A DNA stretch of 64,000 nucleotides. Origin: Bipolaris cookei (Eukaryota; Ascomycota; Dothideomycetes; Pleosporales; Pleosporaceae). Below the pieces are notes generated by a model. The model was given only the letters and a program-made list of their open reading frames with translations. It was not told the DNA's origin and searched no databases. Shown here one piece after another: positions 11,758 through 23,350 of this stretch. Position 1 is the stretch's first letter. Each line of letters begins with the position of its first letter. The stretch is from positions 124,001 to 188,000 of the forward strand of contig NRSV01000035.1 of the NCBI GenBank assembly GCA_002286855.1, read 5' to 3'. The translations under genes and the position numbers were made by a program.

Positions 11758-12669
11758 TCAGTGGCACGCAACCGACTTGGTTGACGAAGACTCGCTGAAC
11801 ATGATATATCCGACAAACGCACCCACAGCTACAGCAAGCATGATCCACCCGTTGTATGTCATGAACAGCAGCCTTCAGCCAGTCAGCACAAACATCACAC
11901 TACTGCCCGGATTCATACACTTACATGATGAAAAACGAGTAAAACACCTGCACGGCATACAGCACAGCCTTGATCATCTTGACCTGCTGCACGATTCCAC
12001 GCCCAGCGCTTCCATTTCTCCCTGGGCCAAGTAATGAGCTCGATTCGTCTGTTTGTCCGCCGTCTTCTTCGTGGCGCGCGCAAAAAGATTCAGCAAGGGT
12101 TCCCACTCAAGGTCAAGGAAGTTGAAGAAAAGAGACCTCCCTAGTCTCCGACTTCCACGCTTGCGTCGTGCACATTGGGTAATTCACACAACACACTGTG
12201 TGAAATAACCCTTGCACGGCCAAAAGGTGCCAGAGACAGCCTCTTTATAGCTCCCATTGATCCACAAGAAAATGACATGTGGACTCACCTCGTGGTCCCT
12301 CCAGAAGGCCCTTTGCATAGCTTTCATATCGCCTCGAAATTTCCCGTATGGCCTCGTATCCCGCCGTGAGAAGCACCACGGCCAACAGTGAGAAGATGAG
12401 GGATCCCGTGCCTGAAATGTGCCACGAAGGAAAGACGATGCAGAGGTCGGTCGTGTCCCAGGTAAACAGCATCTATTGATTTGTTTTTAACAATGTTCAG
12501 CATAAGTAGAATAGCGACCAAAGCGCATTCACAGTCAGTCAGATGTGAAAAGAGCGGTTGGTTGTCGTACATTCATGTTACACTTTGGTCCGTCACCGCC
12601 CATGCCAGGCATGCCGTGGTCCATGTGGCCGTGGTCCATATGGCCGTGATCCATGTGTGAGTGATCCAT
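11758..12669 (-). CDS. Ctr-family copper transporter
   Basis: Four exons on the minus strand: 12669-12571, 12472-12289, 12048-11925 and 11872-11758, giving 173 aa. Four MDHxH-type repeats at the N-terminus (MDHSH, MDHGH, MDHGH, MDHGM) form a Met/His copper-binding region. Three membrane segments follow: near LIFSLLAVVLLTAGYEA, then AVLYAVQVFYSFFIMLLFMT, then IMLAVAVGAFVGYIMF, the last with the GxxxG packing motif (GAFVG). The tail ends Cys-His, as in many Ctr proteins. These features define the Ctr high-affinity Cu(I) importers, which act as trimers at the plasma or vacuolar membrane. The third exon start (CAG acceptor at 12049) is my choice because the longer alternative runs into a stop. 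The last intron ends in AAG. The gene is head-to-head with HAO. Confidence 0.9.
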
Positions 12670-13064
12670 CGCGTGCTGCAAATATAGTAGTAGCAAAAAG
12701 CTATTGCAAAGGTTCTATCGTGTAAAGGGAAAAAAGGGATCTCGCAAGGGTGATAGAAGGAGAGAAAGAAGCGTGGAAGCTAATGCTGCTGACCTGTCAC
12801 GAGACGTGCGGCGGTTTGAGAGGGTTTAGATGAGCACGCACGCGTCGCACCAGTGATCAATGCACAAGCCCGCGGTAAAAGCGGGGCCCATCGATAAGCT
12901 CATGCCCCACATGTAGACCCTACCAACGACTTTACTCTAGACTTTGTATCCAAGACCTCGACATACCTTGGACTCTTGAGCAACCCCTCTTCGCCCTTCC
13001 AAAACGCCACAATACTCCTTAGTATACAAAAAAATCTACATTTAACTACGCGCGCACATTCACA
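12670..13064. promoter_or_regulatory. divergent promoter, copper transporter / HAO
   Basis: 395 bp between two divergent start codons. It contains a GATA-type site (CGATAAG near 12893). I could not identify a convincing copper-response element. Confidence 0.5.
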
Positions 13065-13840
13065 ATGGCGACGACGATACGGTCGTTGAGACCAGCTGCT
13101 GGGCTTATCCAAAGCACATCGCGACATATACCAAGCATATCACAATCTATACCGCGCATACAACGATCCACACCAAGTGCATCTCGACCCATCTCAGCCA
13201 GCACCAGCACCCTAATCGGCCCACCCTTGAACATTCCCAAATGGTAACTACTACCCGCATTCGGCCCCCCCCCTTCCAGCCCCCGGCCTCAGAATACAAA
13301 TCACCCACTAACACCACCACGCGCCCGTAATATAGGGTCTCCGAAAACGCCCACATGCTCAAACCCCCAATAAACAACTACTGTGTCTACAACGACTCAG
13401 TAACCGTCATGATCGTCGGCGGCCCCAACCAACGCACAGACTACCACATCAACGAAACCCCAGAATGGTTCTACCAATACAAAGGCTCCATGCTGCTCAA
13501 AATCGTCGACGAAACACAGCCCGCCGGCCACCAATTCCGCGACATACACATTCACGAGGGCGATATGTTTCTCTTGCCGCCCAATACTCCGCATAACCCG
13601 GTGAGGTTCAAGGATACGGTGGGTGTGGTGCTAGAGCAGAAGAGGCCAGAGGGGAGTTTGGATCGCCTGAGGTGGTATTGTCAGGGGTGTGGGGAGAAGG
13701 TGTATGAGGAGGCTTTTCACTGTACAGACTTGGGGACGCAGATTAAGGAGGCGGTGAATGCATTCAAGGCGGATGTGGAGAAGAGGATGTGTGGGAACTG
13801 TGGGACTGTATGTGATACGGCGCCTAAGCCCAAGGATTGA
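13065..13840 (+). CDS. BNA1: 3-hydroxyanthranilate 3,4-dioxygenase with N-terminal extension
   Basis: Exons are 13065-13243 and 13336-13840, giving 227 aa. The enzyme opens 3-hydroxyanthranilate on the kynurenine route to quinolinate and NAD. Family sequence runs from PPLNIPKW through NNYCVYND, GGPNQRTDYHINETPEWFYQ (metal ligands H and E), HIHEGDMFLLPPNTPHNP (third ligand), and a C-terminal rubredoxin-like zinc site (CQGCGE, CGNCGTVC). Known homologues usually begin just before PPLNIPKW and are cytosolic. Here about 50 residues precede it, with six Arg, many Ser/Thr/Ile and no acidic residue. No other in-frame ATG lies before the core, so the extension looks real and resembles a mitochondrial presequence. 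The gene is tail-to-tail with ORC3, 80 bp apart. Confidence 0.95.
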
Positions 13841-13920
13841 AAGAGTTGGATGGAATAGGTGTATGTATGAGTATGGTCCAGGTATATGGAAAAAGTAAAA
13901 CTTTTTTTTTTTCATGTAAA

Positions 13921-16077
13921 TTATAGTCCTTTCCACATGATTTTGGATATGTGGTCCGTCTTCTTTCGGCTTGGTTTGACTAGACCCAGATATCTGAGCT
14001 CAGCCAACGCTCGTTGAAACAGTGCCCTAAGAATTATATATCAGCATCATGTTTGTGAATCACAAGAATAACAAGCACTTACATGGTCTTCGCCTCATTC
14101 TCTTCAACCCCATCCCCCGCAATGGCATGGAACGCAGACCACAAATCGCTCACATTGATCAAAGTCCCAGATTCAAGGTACATCTGATACACAATCGCAG
14201 TCGCCGGCTGCGTCGCCGAAAGCGCCGCCGCATTACCATCTACACCGCTGCAGCACTCGCAGCCCAGATAGTCGTGAGGAGACGCCAGCGCACGTTCAAT
14301 TGCAAACCGTGGCTTGGGCTGGAACACCTCCATGTGCGGTGATTTCAAGTCGTACACCAGTACCTCTGTCAGAAATAACGTCTTCGGATCGATAAACGAA
14401 GTGCTCAAGTACGCTTCGAGTTCATCGTGGAACTGCGTTACGAGATCCGAATATGCTTTGTCTTGTTCCGACAACGCAGCTTTATGCTTGCTCAACAGCA
14501 CTTTTTGCGCGACGACGGTAGTGCGGAGACTATCGTTGCGGACATCATGTTGGGTGCGGAGAGGCGCGTCGGTGTTCTCGAGTAGGCTTTGCAGTTTTTG
14601 CTCGGAAGAAATAATGTCCATGGTGAAGTAGGTGCCTACGAGATCCCGCAGTGAAGCAAGCAACTGCACCAGTTTATCCGATGGGATCTTCTTAATGGAA
14701 AGCATTGTCTCGCGGACTAGAGGGGACCCAGCTAGCTCGCCAGCTGCGGCACGGGTCCAGAGAGTCGAAAGCCGGACGTTGGGTGATAATTGCAGTGATT
14801 CGCGCATGTTTGCAACGACTTTTGTAGCGTGGCTCAGTGTAGCCATAGTTTGTTGACCGGATTTTAAACTCTGTGTGATTTCATTGAAGAGATACTCGTC
14901 ATCTTCGAGCATTCTCCGTACATCTTGCGTGCGTCCATTGTCCAGCATATCCTCTATCCGTTGCCGGAAAGATGGCAAGTTGCGCACAGCTTTGAATGCA
15001 TCTGCCGTCAAGCCATCGAAAGCAAAATCATCAGCGAGGAATATACTAGGTACACTGGCGTAGAAATGCGACATGTACGCGTACTTGAGCCCATCACAGA
15101 AATCTTGCGTATTCTGCACATGATCTTTTTGTCGATCAAGCATGCGACGACAGATGGTAGGTCCAATATGCAGACCAACATCAGTGCTGGCAACGGTTGC
15201 ACAGAAAAGCTTTTCAATAATCTCGTCTGACTGCGTGACATCAAATTTTTGGCCTTCGAGATACCGTAGCGAGTTGCCTGATAAGCGCTCCTCGAACCTC
15301 TCTGCAGAAGTCGCAATACCAAAGAGGAGCACAAAGGGAAGACGATCAAGCCATGAGCTGCAAGAGTCAGTACAGTTGGCCAAAAGAGCAGGTTTCACTT
15401 ACTGCAGGAGATCAACTATGTCAACAAGCAACCCAACATCAAAAGCCTCGCTATCCTGCAAAGCAATCACAATGCTCGAAGCCCCCGTTTTCTTATGCCA
15501 TTCCTGGACATGAGCAAGATCGTAATTGAGCAGCTTCGGACCATACCTCGACGATGCAGAGGGTCGATCTACATCGTCTTCATCATCGTCGTCGTCTATG
15601 CGCGAAGTCACCTTTTTGATGAGATTCTTCAGCAGCGTCTTGAGATTTGGGCATTCACTCGAGGTCAGTACGACATAGGCGCTGTTCTCGTCCCTGACTC
15701 TTCGGCCAAGACGTTCAAAGAAGGGTCCATGGGATGCGATGCTGGGTCCAGCAACAATGAGCGCCGTTGGTATGGCGAATTTGGGTTCATCTGGGGATGA
15801 ACTTGCTGTGGAAATGAAATTGGCAATCTTTTCTTGGATTGCGCTGTCGGCGCCTTCAAGAGTATTCTTTTGTTTTCGTCAGATGAATCGGCAGAAAAAT
15901 AGTTGATAATTTTCGTCTTACTTGGATGCGCTCATCCTGTTCTGTCCACAGATGTCGGTACGTTGCTAGCCGTTCTGGTAGCTGCGCCTGTGGATTGAAT
16001 TTGCTCGTCCGTTGTCGCTTGGACGCCCGATCTTGCGGCTGCGGAGGCTCATATATGTAACATCTTTGATGCTCCAT
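13921..16077 (-). CDS. ORC3: origin recognition complex subunit 3
   Basis: Four exons on the minus strand: 16077-15922, 15866-15403, 15357-14083 and 14026-13921, giving 666 aa. ORC3 is a core subunit of the six-protein complex that marks replication origins and loads Cdc6 and MCM. The degenerate AAA+ core is visible as ALIVAGPSIASHGPFF (Walker-A position without the usual GKT, normal for Orc3). An acidic loop DDDDDEDDVD follows, then WLDRLPFVLLFGIATS and FFCATV-like helices. The last exon encodes the conserved winged-helix end (ALFQRALAELRYLGLVKPSRKKTDH), which is missed if reading stops at 14079. I chose ATG 16077 (MEHQRCYIY); an in-frame ATG at 16167 would add 30 residues. Confidence 0.92.
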
Positions 16078-16746
16078 GCTGTGTTTGGTTACAGTCACGG
16101 GGTTTCCCTGACTTGTTGATGTTGCTGACAGTGAATGGCTAGGGGCTGAGTTGGGAAAGCGCGACAATCGCGAAGCGCGTGAGCACGGGACTTGGTACTA
16201 AATGGTCAAAGCTCATTGGAAACGCCTTGCTGTACGAAAGATAAAGAAGACGGTTTAGTACACATGTGCTATTCCAATGAAAAATTAGAAGGAGAATTAA
16301 AGATAGGAGCTAAAATTATGCTATTCGGGGGTCTATATCGATGGCGTTCCGACGTGGTTCACCACGGCACCTTTAGCCAATGCGACAGCATGCAGCGTAG
16401 CTTTTAAATCTTCCTTATTATGACACTTAATATGCTCTTATTATGCATATTTGGTAATTCCTGTCCAGCGTTTAGGGCTGTCTGCTCAAGGTGAGTAACT
16501 TATACAACCTGCATGGACTAGAAGCCATTGTTGGATAGACAATGACTTGATCACGGGTCGCTGGAGTGCTTCCCAGTCTAATCTGGAGTGTAATAAGAGC
16601 ATCTGCTGCAGCACAAAGCATTTGATACTCTACAGCCCACTAGCGCATTGCGTCGCTGTCGTCGCCCATGGGCTGAACGAGATGTACTCTGTTTTCATAC
16701 CTTTGAGCTCTGGTCATATGTAAAGAGCTTAAACCCCATGATTTAC
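16078..16746. other. intergenic region between ORC3 and G-patch gene
   Basis: AT-rich, about 670 bp: ORC3 promoter plus 3' flank of the G-patch gene. No gene or repeat is recognised. Confidence 0.5.
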
Positions 16747-17722
16747 TTAGTCGTGATCTTCCTCGGTCACTCCAGGACATCCGTCCATCTCCGGGTCTGG
16801 ATACTCATACCCGCAATAGAGACAGTAATGGTACTTATCACGAAGGAAAAGCAGCAGCTTTTGGAGACGCTCTGCCATAGGCAAGGCTTCGAATTCGGCA
16901 AGTTCCGGATCTTCATCCTCGAGCTCGTTTTCAAGAGTCGTGTAGAAGGGCGCTAGGTCCTTACCCTGAGCTATCTTGGAGTCGTCGTCTTCATCCTCAG
17001 GAGCTAATGTAGGCAGTCGTGACGCAATGCTGTTATTCAGTTCTCGCCGCTGCTGCTTATCACGCTTCGCCTCGACTCTTCGTCGCGCTCGCGCCCTCCA
17101 AAGAACATTGATATCCTTGAGCGGCTTCTCACTCGTGTCGCTGGCACCTTTGGCCTCTGCCTCTCTGTCCGCAAGCCGCTCAGCTGTCCTCTGCGCGTTG
17201 TCCAAGTCTCTTTCGGCCTTCTTCTCTTTTTGCTCTTGTCGCATCACCTCGAGATAATCACCCTCCTCTTCTTTTGCGCGTTTCGCGAGTCGGTCTGCCT
17301 CCTCGAACTGTTCTCTGAATTTGCGCTTCTTCTCCGACTCGAGGCCAATTCCTCCTCGATCATCTTTCAGGCTGACTCGTATCGGTTCTTTCCGCGCGTC
17401 CCCCGACCTTCCCAACGCATCGCCTTGTTTGAAACCGAACTTAGCCATCATTTTGAACCCCTTGTTTGTCTCGGGGAGAGCAGTGGCTAGAGCAGCTTCT
17501 CGGGCAGCTTTGGCTTCTTCTTCACGCTCGGCCTTTGTCTTCTGCCGTGCTCTGGCTTCGCCCTGATCGGTGGTTAGCTCAGTGCTGCGGTGTCCAAGTG
17601 GAATGACGTACCTCTTTGCGCTTGCGCGCGGCGCGCTGCAATGACGTTTCATACTTTGGACCTTTTGGCGCATCGTCAAACACCATGTTCATGTAATCAT
17701 CCTCGTCGTCTGACTGCGCCAT
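16747..17722 (-). CDS. G-patch domain protein with C-terminal Cys-rich motif (GPATCH11-like)
   Basis: Exons on the minus strand are 17722-17612 and 17562-16747, giving 308 aa. The N-terminus is acidic (MAQSDDEDDYMNMVF), then a basic helical stretch precedes a G-patch with the Gly pattern GFKMMAKFGFKQGDALG..GIG (about residues 65-105). G-patches bind and activate DEAH-box RNA helicases. A long charged, likely coiled, middle follows. The C-terminus carries CLYCGYEYPDPEMDGCPG, a Cys cluster typical of the DUF4187 tail of GPATCH11/CCDC75 homologues. Vertebrate GPATCH11 has been linked to kinetochores and splicing; which applies in fungi is unknown. The intron is 49 nt. Confidence 0.85.
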
Positions 17723-19299
17723 GGTTGTTGTGCCAAGATGTGGGATATGGGCAAAGATGTTTTTAGCAGAGTCACGAGTCAAATCCGAAATAACCGCTCC
17801 AGCGACCCACCATAGGTAGCGCCACTTGGCGCATGCCACGGCGGGGCGATCCCCCAGACTTTTCTGTCTGGACGACACGTCTTCTTGTGCTAGAGCACTT
17901 GACTGCTTTTATCTCGTTATATAATTTAAAGGTGGAGCGCGAAACTGTGTTGCAAGGGTATGTGAGGCGGTCAGAGCGGCATGGACTAGGAGTGTAACCT
18001 CCGACATACTACATTCATGTAGTGTAACCGCTGTCAGCAAAAGAAAAGGTGCCAGCAGCCAGGGACAACAATCGACGCCACCCGCATGACATGGGACGGG
18101 TGATCCTTTGGCAAGATTTTTAGCTTTTGGGCCGAGGATGTGCCCACGGCAAGCATCACCGTTGCGAAACACAAAGCGATCGTGACAAAACAATAGTATA
18201 CCTCCTTTTACAAGCGAACCAGCGACCAACAGTGTCATTGCACCCTATCGCTCGTTACAGCGCAAATGTCGCGGGCCGACATCTCCATAGCTACGGGTTC
18301 TGAGATGTCGCAGCACAGAGTCCCTTAATTACGGATCTAAGAATTGCATGTGAAGCCGCAGGGATGTCGATCCCTCTCTACTGAGCAATAGTTTATTCAG
18401 AATAGCAAGTTACCTGCTCGGTTGGGATGTGTCCTTGTCTGCGAAAACGAGGCGCTGCATCCGAATACAGATCAACGGCCGGCCAGTCACTGCTGACATT
18501 GGCCACCTTTGTTGGGGGCCTCTCAACCACTAGCTGCAACTAGAAAAGACCGTCACAAATTGGTCTGGGGTAAATATTGTTCCCTCACTCTCCGGTCCAC
18601 CCACGGCTTGCCCTGGTGTTTGCGTGCCACTCTGCTTAAGCATCTTTGCGCTTTTCTATGTATTCAGTCGAGCCATTACTCAAGGCCAAGGACGACTTGA
18701 GGTCTCTTGGCCTCCGCTCGTGCCACTAACCAGTAGTCTTTTCAGCTGTGTGCGACCCACGCGCCATTTACAATTGGAAAACAAATAGTAAAAAAAACAT
18801 GCGCCAATCGACCGTCCGCTTTGGCAAGCCTACCTTGCCAGGGCTCCCATTGCCTATGGATGGGTGGCACGCATTTCGGAGCGTCACCACATGAGGCTAC
18901 TCTCCGGCCACCCATCCTCTTCGTCGAAGCCATTATGTGGCCCGTTACGGATCGTACCCTTTTTGACATTACTCCGGCAGATCTTATTGTTGGTCCATCG
19001 CCAATTACAACCTCGCGTGAGAGGGGTTCTCGGTTCATGCTGTGCATGTAAAGTCTTTCCAGCGCTCTCCAAGCCACAACGTCTTTGCGGTTCGCTTTCC
19101 CCGCATTCTATTGCCATTCGTTTAGATGATTGGATTACCCTGGTAAAGACAATCTTGTTCTATTTAATACCGGCTCGACTCTGCGCTCATTGTATATCTG
19201 TAAAGTCTGGCCATCTTTCATGTACCCTGGTACGGGAGGGTCCACAACAACCAACTTGTTCCTGGAAGTATACTTGCACATCATAGAGGAAGTAACAAG
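17723..19299. other. long divergent intergenic region
   Basis: About 1.58 kb between divergent genes. Frames such as 18742-19077 (-) and 18864-19286 (+) overlap each other and lack domain character. No gene, tRNA or transposon is recognised. Confidence 0.45.
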
Positions 19300-20486
19300 A
19301 TGGACGACAAAGGAGGATCGACCCGCACAGATGGTGTATACACTACGCCCCAGAAGAGAGGTGGTGTGATGAACAAACTCTATCCACCAGGCGAGAAGCC
19401 AGGCGTGAAAGGACGCATGAAGAACCACTGCAGAAAGTTCTGGTGGTGCGGTGAGCTGATTTTCGAGGATACCCCTAACCAGCGATTTTTTCTGACATGT
19501 GGTAGACCTTCTGGTATTTGCGATTATCGTATTGATCATCGTGTTGCCAATCATTTACGTTGCTATACCAAAGAGAGCACAACGCGAGATCAATGCTTCG
19601 ACAATAGAGGTTCTCTCTCAGGAAGTCACCAATCCCCACCCAGACGGTATCCATCTGAAACTCAACACGGTCATCAGGAGTGACAGCAGTTATCACCCCA
19701 GGATCGATGGTTTCCGTGCTGCTCTATCAACTGCAGGACAAGAGCCCTTCTTGTACATCGACGTTCCCGAGGTTAAATCCGAGGCAGAGACACCCGTCAC
19801 TGTTGACCAAGAACTCAAGTTCGCAAACAAAAATGCCTTTTCAAACTACACCAAGCTTGTCTTAGGCAGCGAAGAATTCTCAATCAATCTCGACGGCAAA
19901 ACCAACATCCATCTTGACGGTCTTCCCACCATGGACGTCAACTACAACAAGATTGTCACAATGAAGGGTACGTGACACACCTCCCCCTCCGACATACTCT
20001 CTCGCAACGAAAAAGAATTAACACAAACCCTCAGGTCTTAACAGACTCTCCGGCCTCAACATCACCGACGTCAGCATCCTCTCCGGCGACAAACTCCTCG
20101 CCGATAACTCCAACCTCATTGCCCAAGTCAGCATCCCTAACCCCTCCGTCATGACCCTCGACCTCGGCAACGTAACCATGAACCTGGCCGTCGACAACAA
20201 GCCCATAGGCTACTGCCTTATCTCCAACGTCCTCCTCAAACCCGGCGCCAATACATTCCCGCTCCAGAGCCGCGTCGACCAGCTTTCTATCCTCGGGCTT
20301 GTCCAATCAAAGTACAATAATGCGGTGTTGCCGCTGCAGATTTCAGGGAACTCGAGTGTGAGGAACGGAGAGCATTTAGTGTATTATGAGGACGCGATTA
20401 AGAGCAATGTTATTAATTTGGATTTGAATGTTGGGCCGGCGTTAGCGGCTGTTGGGATTAATGTTACGAGTTTTGGGTCGGACTAG
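19300..20486 (+). CDS. DUF3712-family single-pass membrane protein
   Basis: Exons are 19300-19450, 19506-19967 and 20035-20486, giving 354 aa. The basic cytosolic N-terminus (GMKNHCRKFWWC region) leads into one membrane segment, LLVFAIIVLIIVLPIIYVAI, at about residues 52-71. The rest is a beta-rich ectodomain with repeated LEA14-like patterns (LNITDVSILSGD, VSIPNPSVMTLDLGNVTMNL, LKPGANTFPL), matching the fungal DUF3712 family. Several N-x-S/T sites support a lumenal or extracellular domain. Members sit in vacuolar, ER or plasma membranes; their function is unknown. Confidence 0.85.
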
Positions 20487-20787
20487 AAGAGAAGAAGGGG
20501 GGATGGGATGGAGATGATGTGGTAGTAATGATTGGGGAGGTGGAAGTGCGTTGGAAGGATAGTTAGGGTAGTGCTTGTGTGATATCCCAACGTTTGAAAA
20601 AAATATCAGTCGTTAACATTCCTCTTTATGACTTTTTTTGGATGATGGTTATGGTATCCGTTAATCCCTGTCTGAACCTTTGACTCACTGCCAAAAGAAA
20701 AATTAAGACTACATGTTCTCATGACCAGGTAACTTCCATACATTCCCACCACTCACTCTCTAATTCTCATAACAAACCACAATTCCC
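20487..20787. other. convergent 3' region
   Basis: About 300 bp shared by the 3' ends of the DUF3712 gene and the unknown minus-strand gene. No gene is seen. Confidence 0.6.
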
Positions 20788-21730
20788 TCAACCCTCGATT
20801 TCCCACTCATCCACAAAAAACTCCACAACACTCACCGCATCCCGCTTCCCAACCGCACTCTCTAACTTCCTCATGCTCCTCTCATCTCCAGACGCAGCCG
20901 CAAGCGCCAGCGGTACAAGCTCCCTCAGACTTCCCACCACATCACTCAAAGCAATAGCTTGGGCTTCGCTCAGCGGCGGCTCGGTAGTGCAGTAAGGAAG
21001 GAGTTCGTAGACTGTGTTTCCTGTGGGGTGTGATTGTTGGCGTAGAGGCGGCGGCGGTGGTGGGACTGGTAAGGAGGGTGCAACTGGAATGTTGCGAGCG
21101 CGAAGAGGTGGTTGGATACTACGTTGTTGACGAGGATACGAGGAGGTACTGGATTGAGCAAATTTTGGATTGTGCGTGAAATGGTGTGCGTGGTGATGTT
21201 CAGATCCACCGTCTATCTGGGGGAGAGTAGGCGCTTTCGTGAGTTGGATGGTGGCATAGGAAACTTGTGCAGCTGATGCTGTAGTCTTGTCTGCTTCACT
21301 AGGAGAGAGTAGTGGGTGGTGGCGGTGATATTGGGGTTGACGCGATGAAACCACTGTGGTGGTTTAGCCATTGGTACATACGGGCATTGGCTGGGATAGT
21401 AAGTGATGCTTACTTTGGCAGGTGGTGAACGAGTCGAATATAGTTTGGAGCTGTACTACATGCGGTGAGTAGATTTAGGGATGTAAGTTACAGTCGGAAA
21501 GTAGTCGTTGGGTCAGATGCATGTTTACACGTGTTGGAGATATCTGGTTGACATTGTGGTGAGGGCAGCATTCTTGAGTCCATGAATAAGGGAAGGAGTG
21601 CAGGGGTGAAGATACAGGAGAAGGAGCGACCGAATTCTGTCTGCTTTTGGTCCGTCACAACCGCAAATTTCAACCCAGTCGTGACATATGCAAAGATCCA
21701 ATCAGCGTCATCAACTAGATAAGACTTCAT
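20788..21730 (-). CDS. unknown Pro/His-rich protein, three-exon model
   Basis: The model uses minus-strand exons 21730-21529, 21455-21414 and 21353-20788, giving 269 aa with all junctions in frame (donors GTAAAC and GTAAGC, acceptors TAG and CAG). Splicing yields LQLQTIFDSFTTCQMVSSRQ; no in-frame ATG exists in the last exon upstream of the conserved-looking part, so upstream exons are needed. The middle is low complexity (His, Pro and Gln, with a run of seven Pro). The C-terminal 80 residues look folded and helical (SEAQAIALSDVVGSLRELVPLALAAASGDE). No family is recognised. The last exon is well supported by codon content; the first exon is least certain. Confidence 0.45.
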
Positions 21731-22018
21731 GATGACAACAGGTAAGTGGTTGAGGTTGATACATCTAATTTGATTCTATACTCTATACATGCCAGTTTTG
21801 GCTGAAGACTAACAACTTGTACCCACAAGTAATATTGTCTTTATGGATTTATTCCTGATACAAACCAGATCAAACCTCCAAGAAGCAATACTGCATGTGA
21901 ACACATAGTGCCTGTCCTCTTTTTTTTTAAAAAAAAAACACACGCCTACATCCGCAACCGGAAGGGTATCATGAGAGGGGAGTATGAAGATGATAAGTGA
22001 AGATCTAGGCCGTCGAGG

Positions 22019-22839
22019 TCAGGTCTCTCGTGTGTGCATTCTCAAGTCTTTTGATTGCGAGGTCTTGTCTGCTGGTTGCTGTTGGGTAGCTTGGCTCGTA
22101 GCCTGAACTGCTGAGTCGATGGTGGTTGTGGTGCCAGTAGACGCGGGCTTTGCAGGTTCAGCTCCCTTCTCCTCAGCGCGCCCCTTCCAAAGGCCCAATA
22201 GCTTGGAAGACGTAGGCTCCGGATGCTTTGCTTTGAATTCCTCAAGCTCTGCTTTGACGGCCCTGAGTTCAGCCTGCACCTCCTCTAGGTCTTCCCTAAT
22301 ATCGTCTCTGGCGTTCTTGGCCTTTCTCCTTTGCCTCCACTGCTCCACGAGGATCACTGCAATGCCGACAGCGAAGATGAAGGTTTCGGCAACAAAGTTT
22401 GCGCCCATCTCAATGGCCTTTTGTTCGGAGAGAGGCCGAATGCGGGGTCTGGCCCTCTCTTCTGCTTTCTTCTTGATCACCTCCCGCTCCCTCTCCGTGA
22501 GAGCTTCTTCCGCCTTGGTCTGCTCCTCAGTTAAGACAGTGGGTGCTGCCGCCTCCTTCCGTCTGGCCTCTGCCAAGGCGACTTCCTTTTTGATTTGCCG
22601 ATCGATCACGGCGGGGTCTTGAAGGAGGCCCAGACGCATACGCATGTCGACGCGATGCAGGCCTTGAGCAAATTTGACACATATTCGGCGAAAGCGTTCG
22701 TGCTCGTGGGCATTGCGTTTTATCGCATTCTAGCTGGGGTGAGTAGCAATTCCAGAGTCGGGACGGCGCGTGGACATACTGCTACAGGCTTCGCAAGCGT
22801 CCTAACGAACAGCGAGGTGACTTTGAGGGTGAGGGACAT
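22019..22839 (-). CDS. OPA3-like mitochondrial protein
   Basis: Exons on the minus strand are 22839-22780 and 22729-22019, giving 256 aa. The first exon encodes the 20-residue leader MSLTLKVTSLFVRTLAKPVA. It joins NAIKRNAHEHERFRR..GLHRVDMRMRLGLLQ, the signature of the OPA3 family (optic atrophy 3), a mitochondrial membrane protein affecting mitochondrial shape. A hydrophobic segment (GANFVAETFIFAVGIAVILVEQ) is followed by a coiled coil (about residues 155-195) and a low-complexity tail. The leader is short and hydrophobic-basic, fitting mitochondrial targeting. Molecular function is not established. Confidence 0.9.
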
Positions 22840-23350
22840 GTTCGGTCACGATTGTGCTGCGGCTACCTAGTATGTGAATATGTAGAGGCAATTGACGAGC
22901 GAACGGGGGTTCATTGCTGGCTCTATAGGAACGAAGACATATCCAAAGTTGGACGACAGCCTTTGGTGGTCATGTATGCTCGTGGTGGTTGATCATCGTT
23001 CGGAGCCGAATGTTGGATTTGCAGTTGCCTGACGTCCGCCCGCACATCATCGATCCGATCCACAGACGCCGGATAACAAGGCCCGACCAAACGATGCGGA
23101 GCAACAACAAAACACTATCCAATGCACTAATCATATGGTCACACGACAACTAGCTCGAATCTGGCACTGGCACTGGCTATAGACTCTGATGAGATGTACG
23201 TACTATGTATGTATCAGGCCAAAGGTTATGCACGCAGCAGTGCACGGATCGGGAAGTACCCCCATGGCCCTAGCAACGGCGCTAAGCCGCGGCGTGTTTA
23301 CGACCATCAACACTGCGACTTCATTTCATCATCCTCACACTCCATCGCCA
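22840..23350. promoter_or_regulatory. divergent promoter, OPA3-like / polo kinase
   Basis: About 510 bp between divergent genes. In-frame ATGs at 23189, 23225 and 23264 precede the chosen kinase start and could lengthen the kinase N-terminus. Confidence 0.4.

Noticed and set aside
14079..14081. Apparent ORC3 stop codon
   Set aside because: It lies inside a GTAAGT donor. Splicing to 14026 restores the conserved C-terminal 35 codons.
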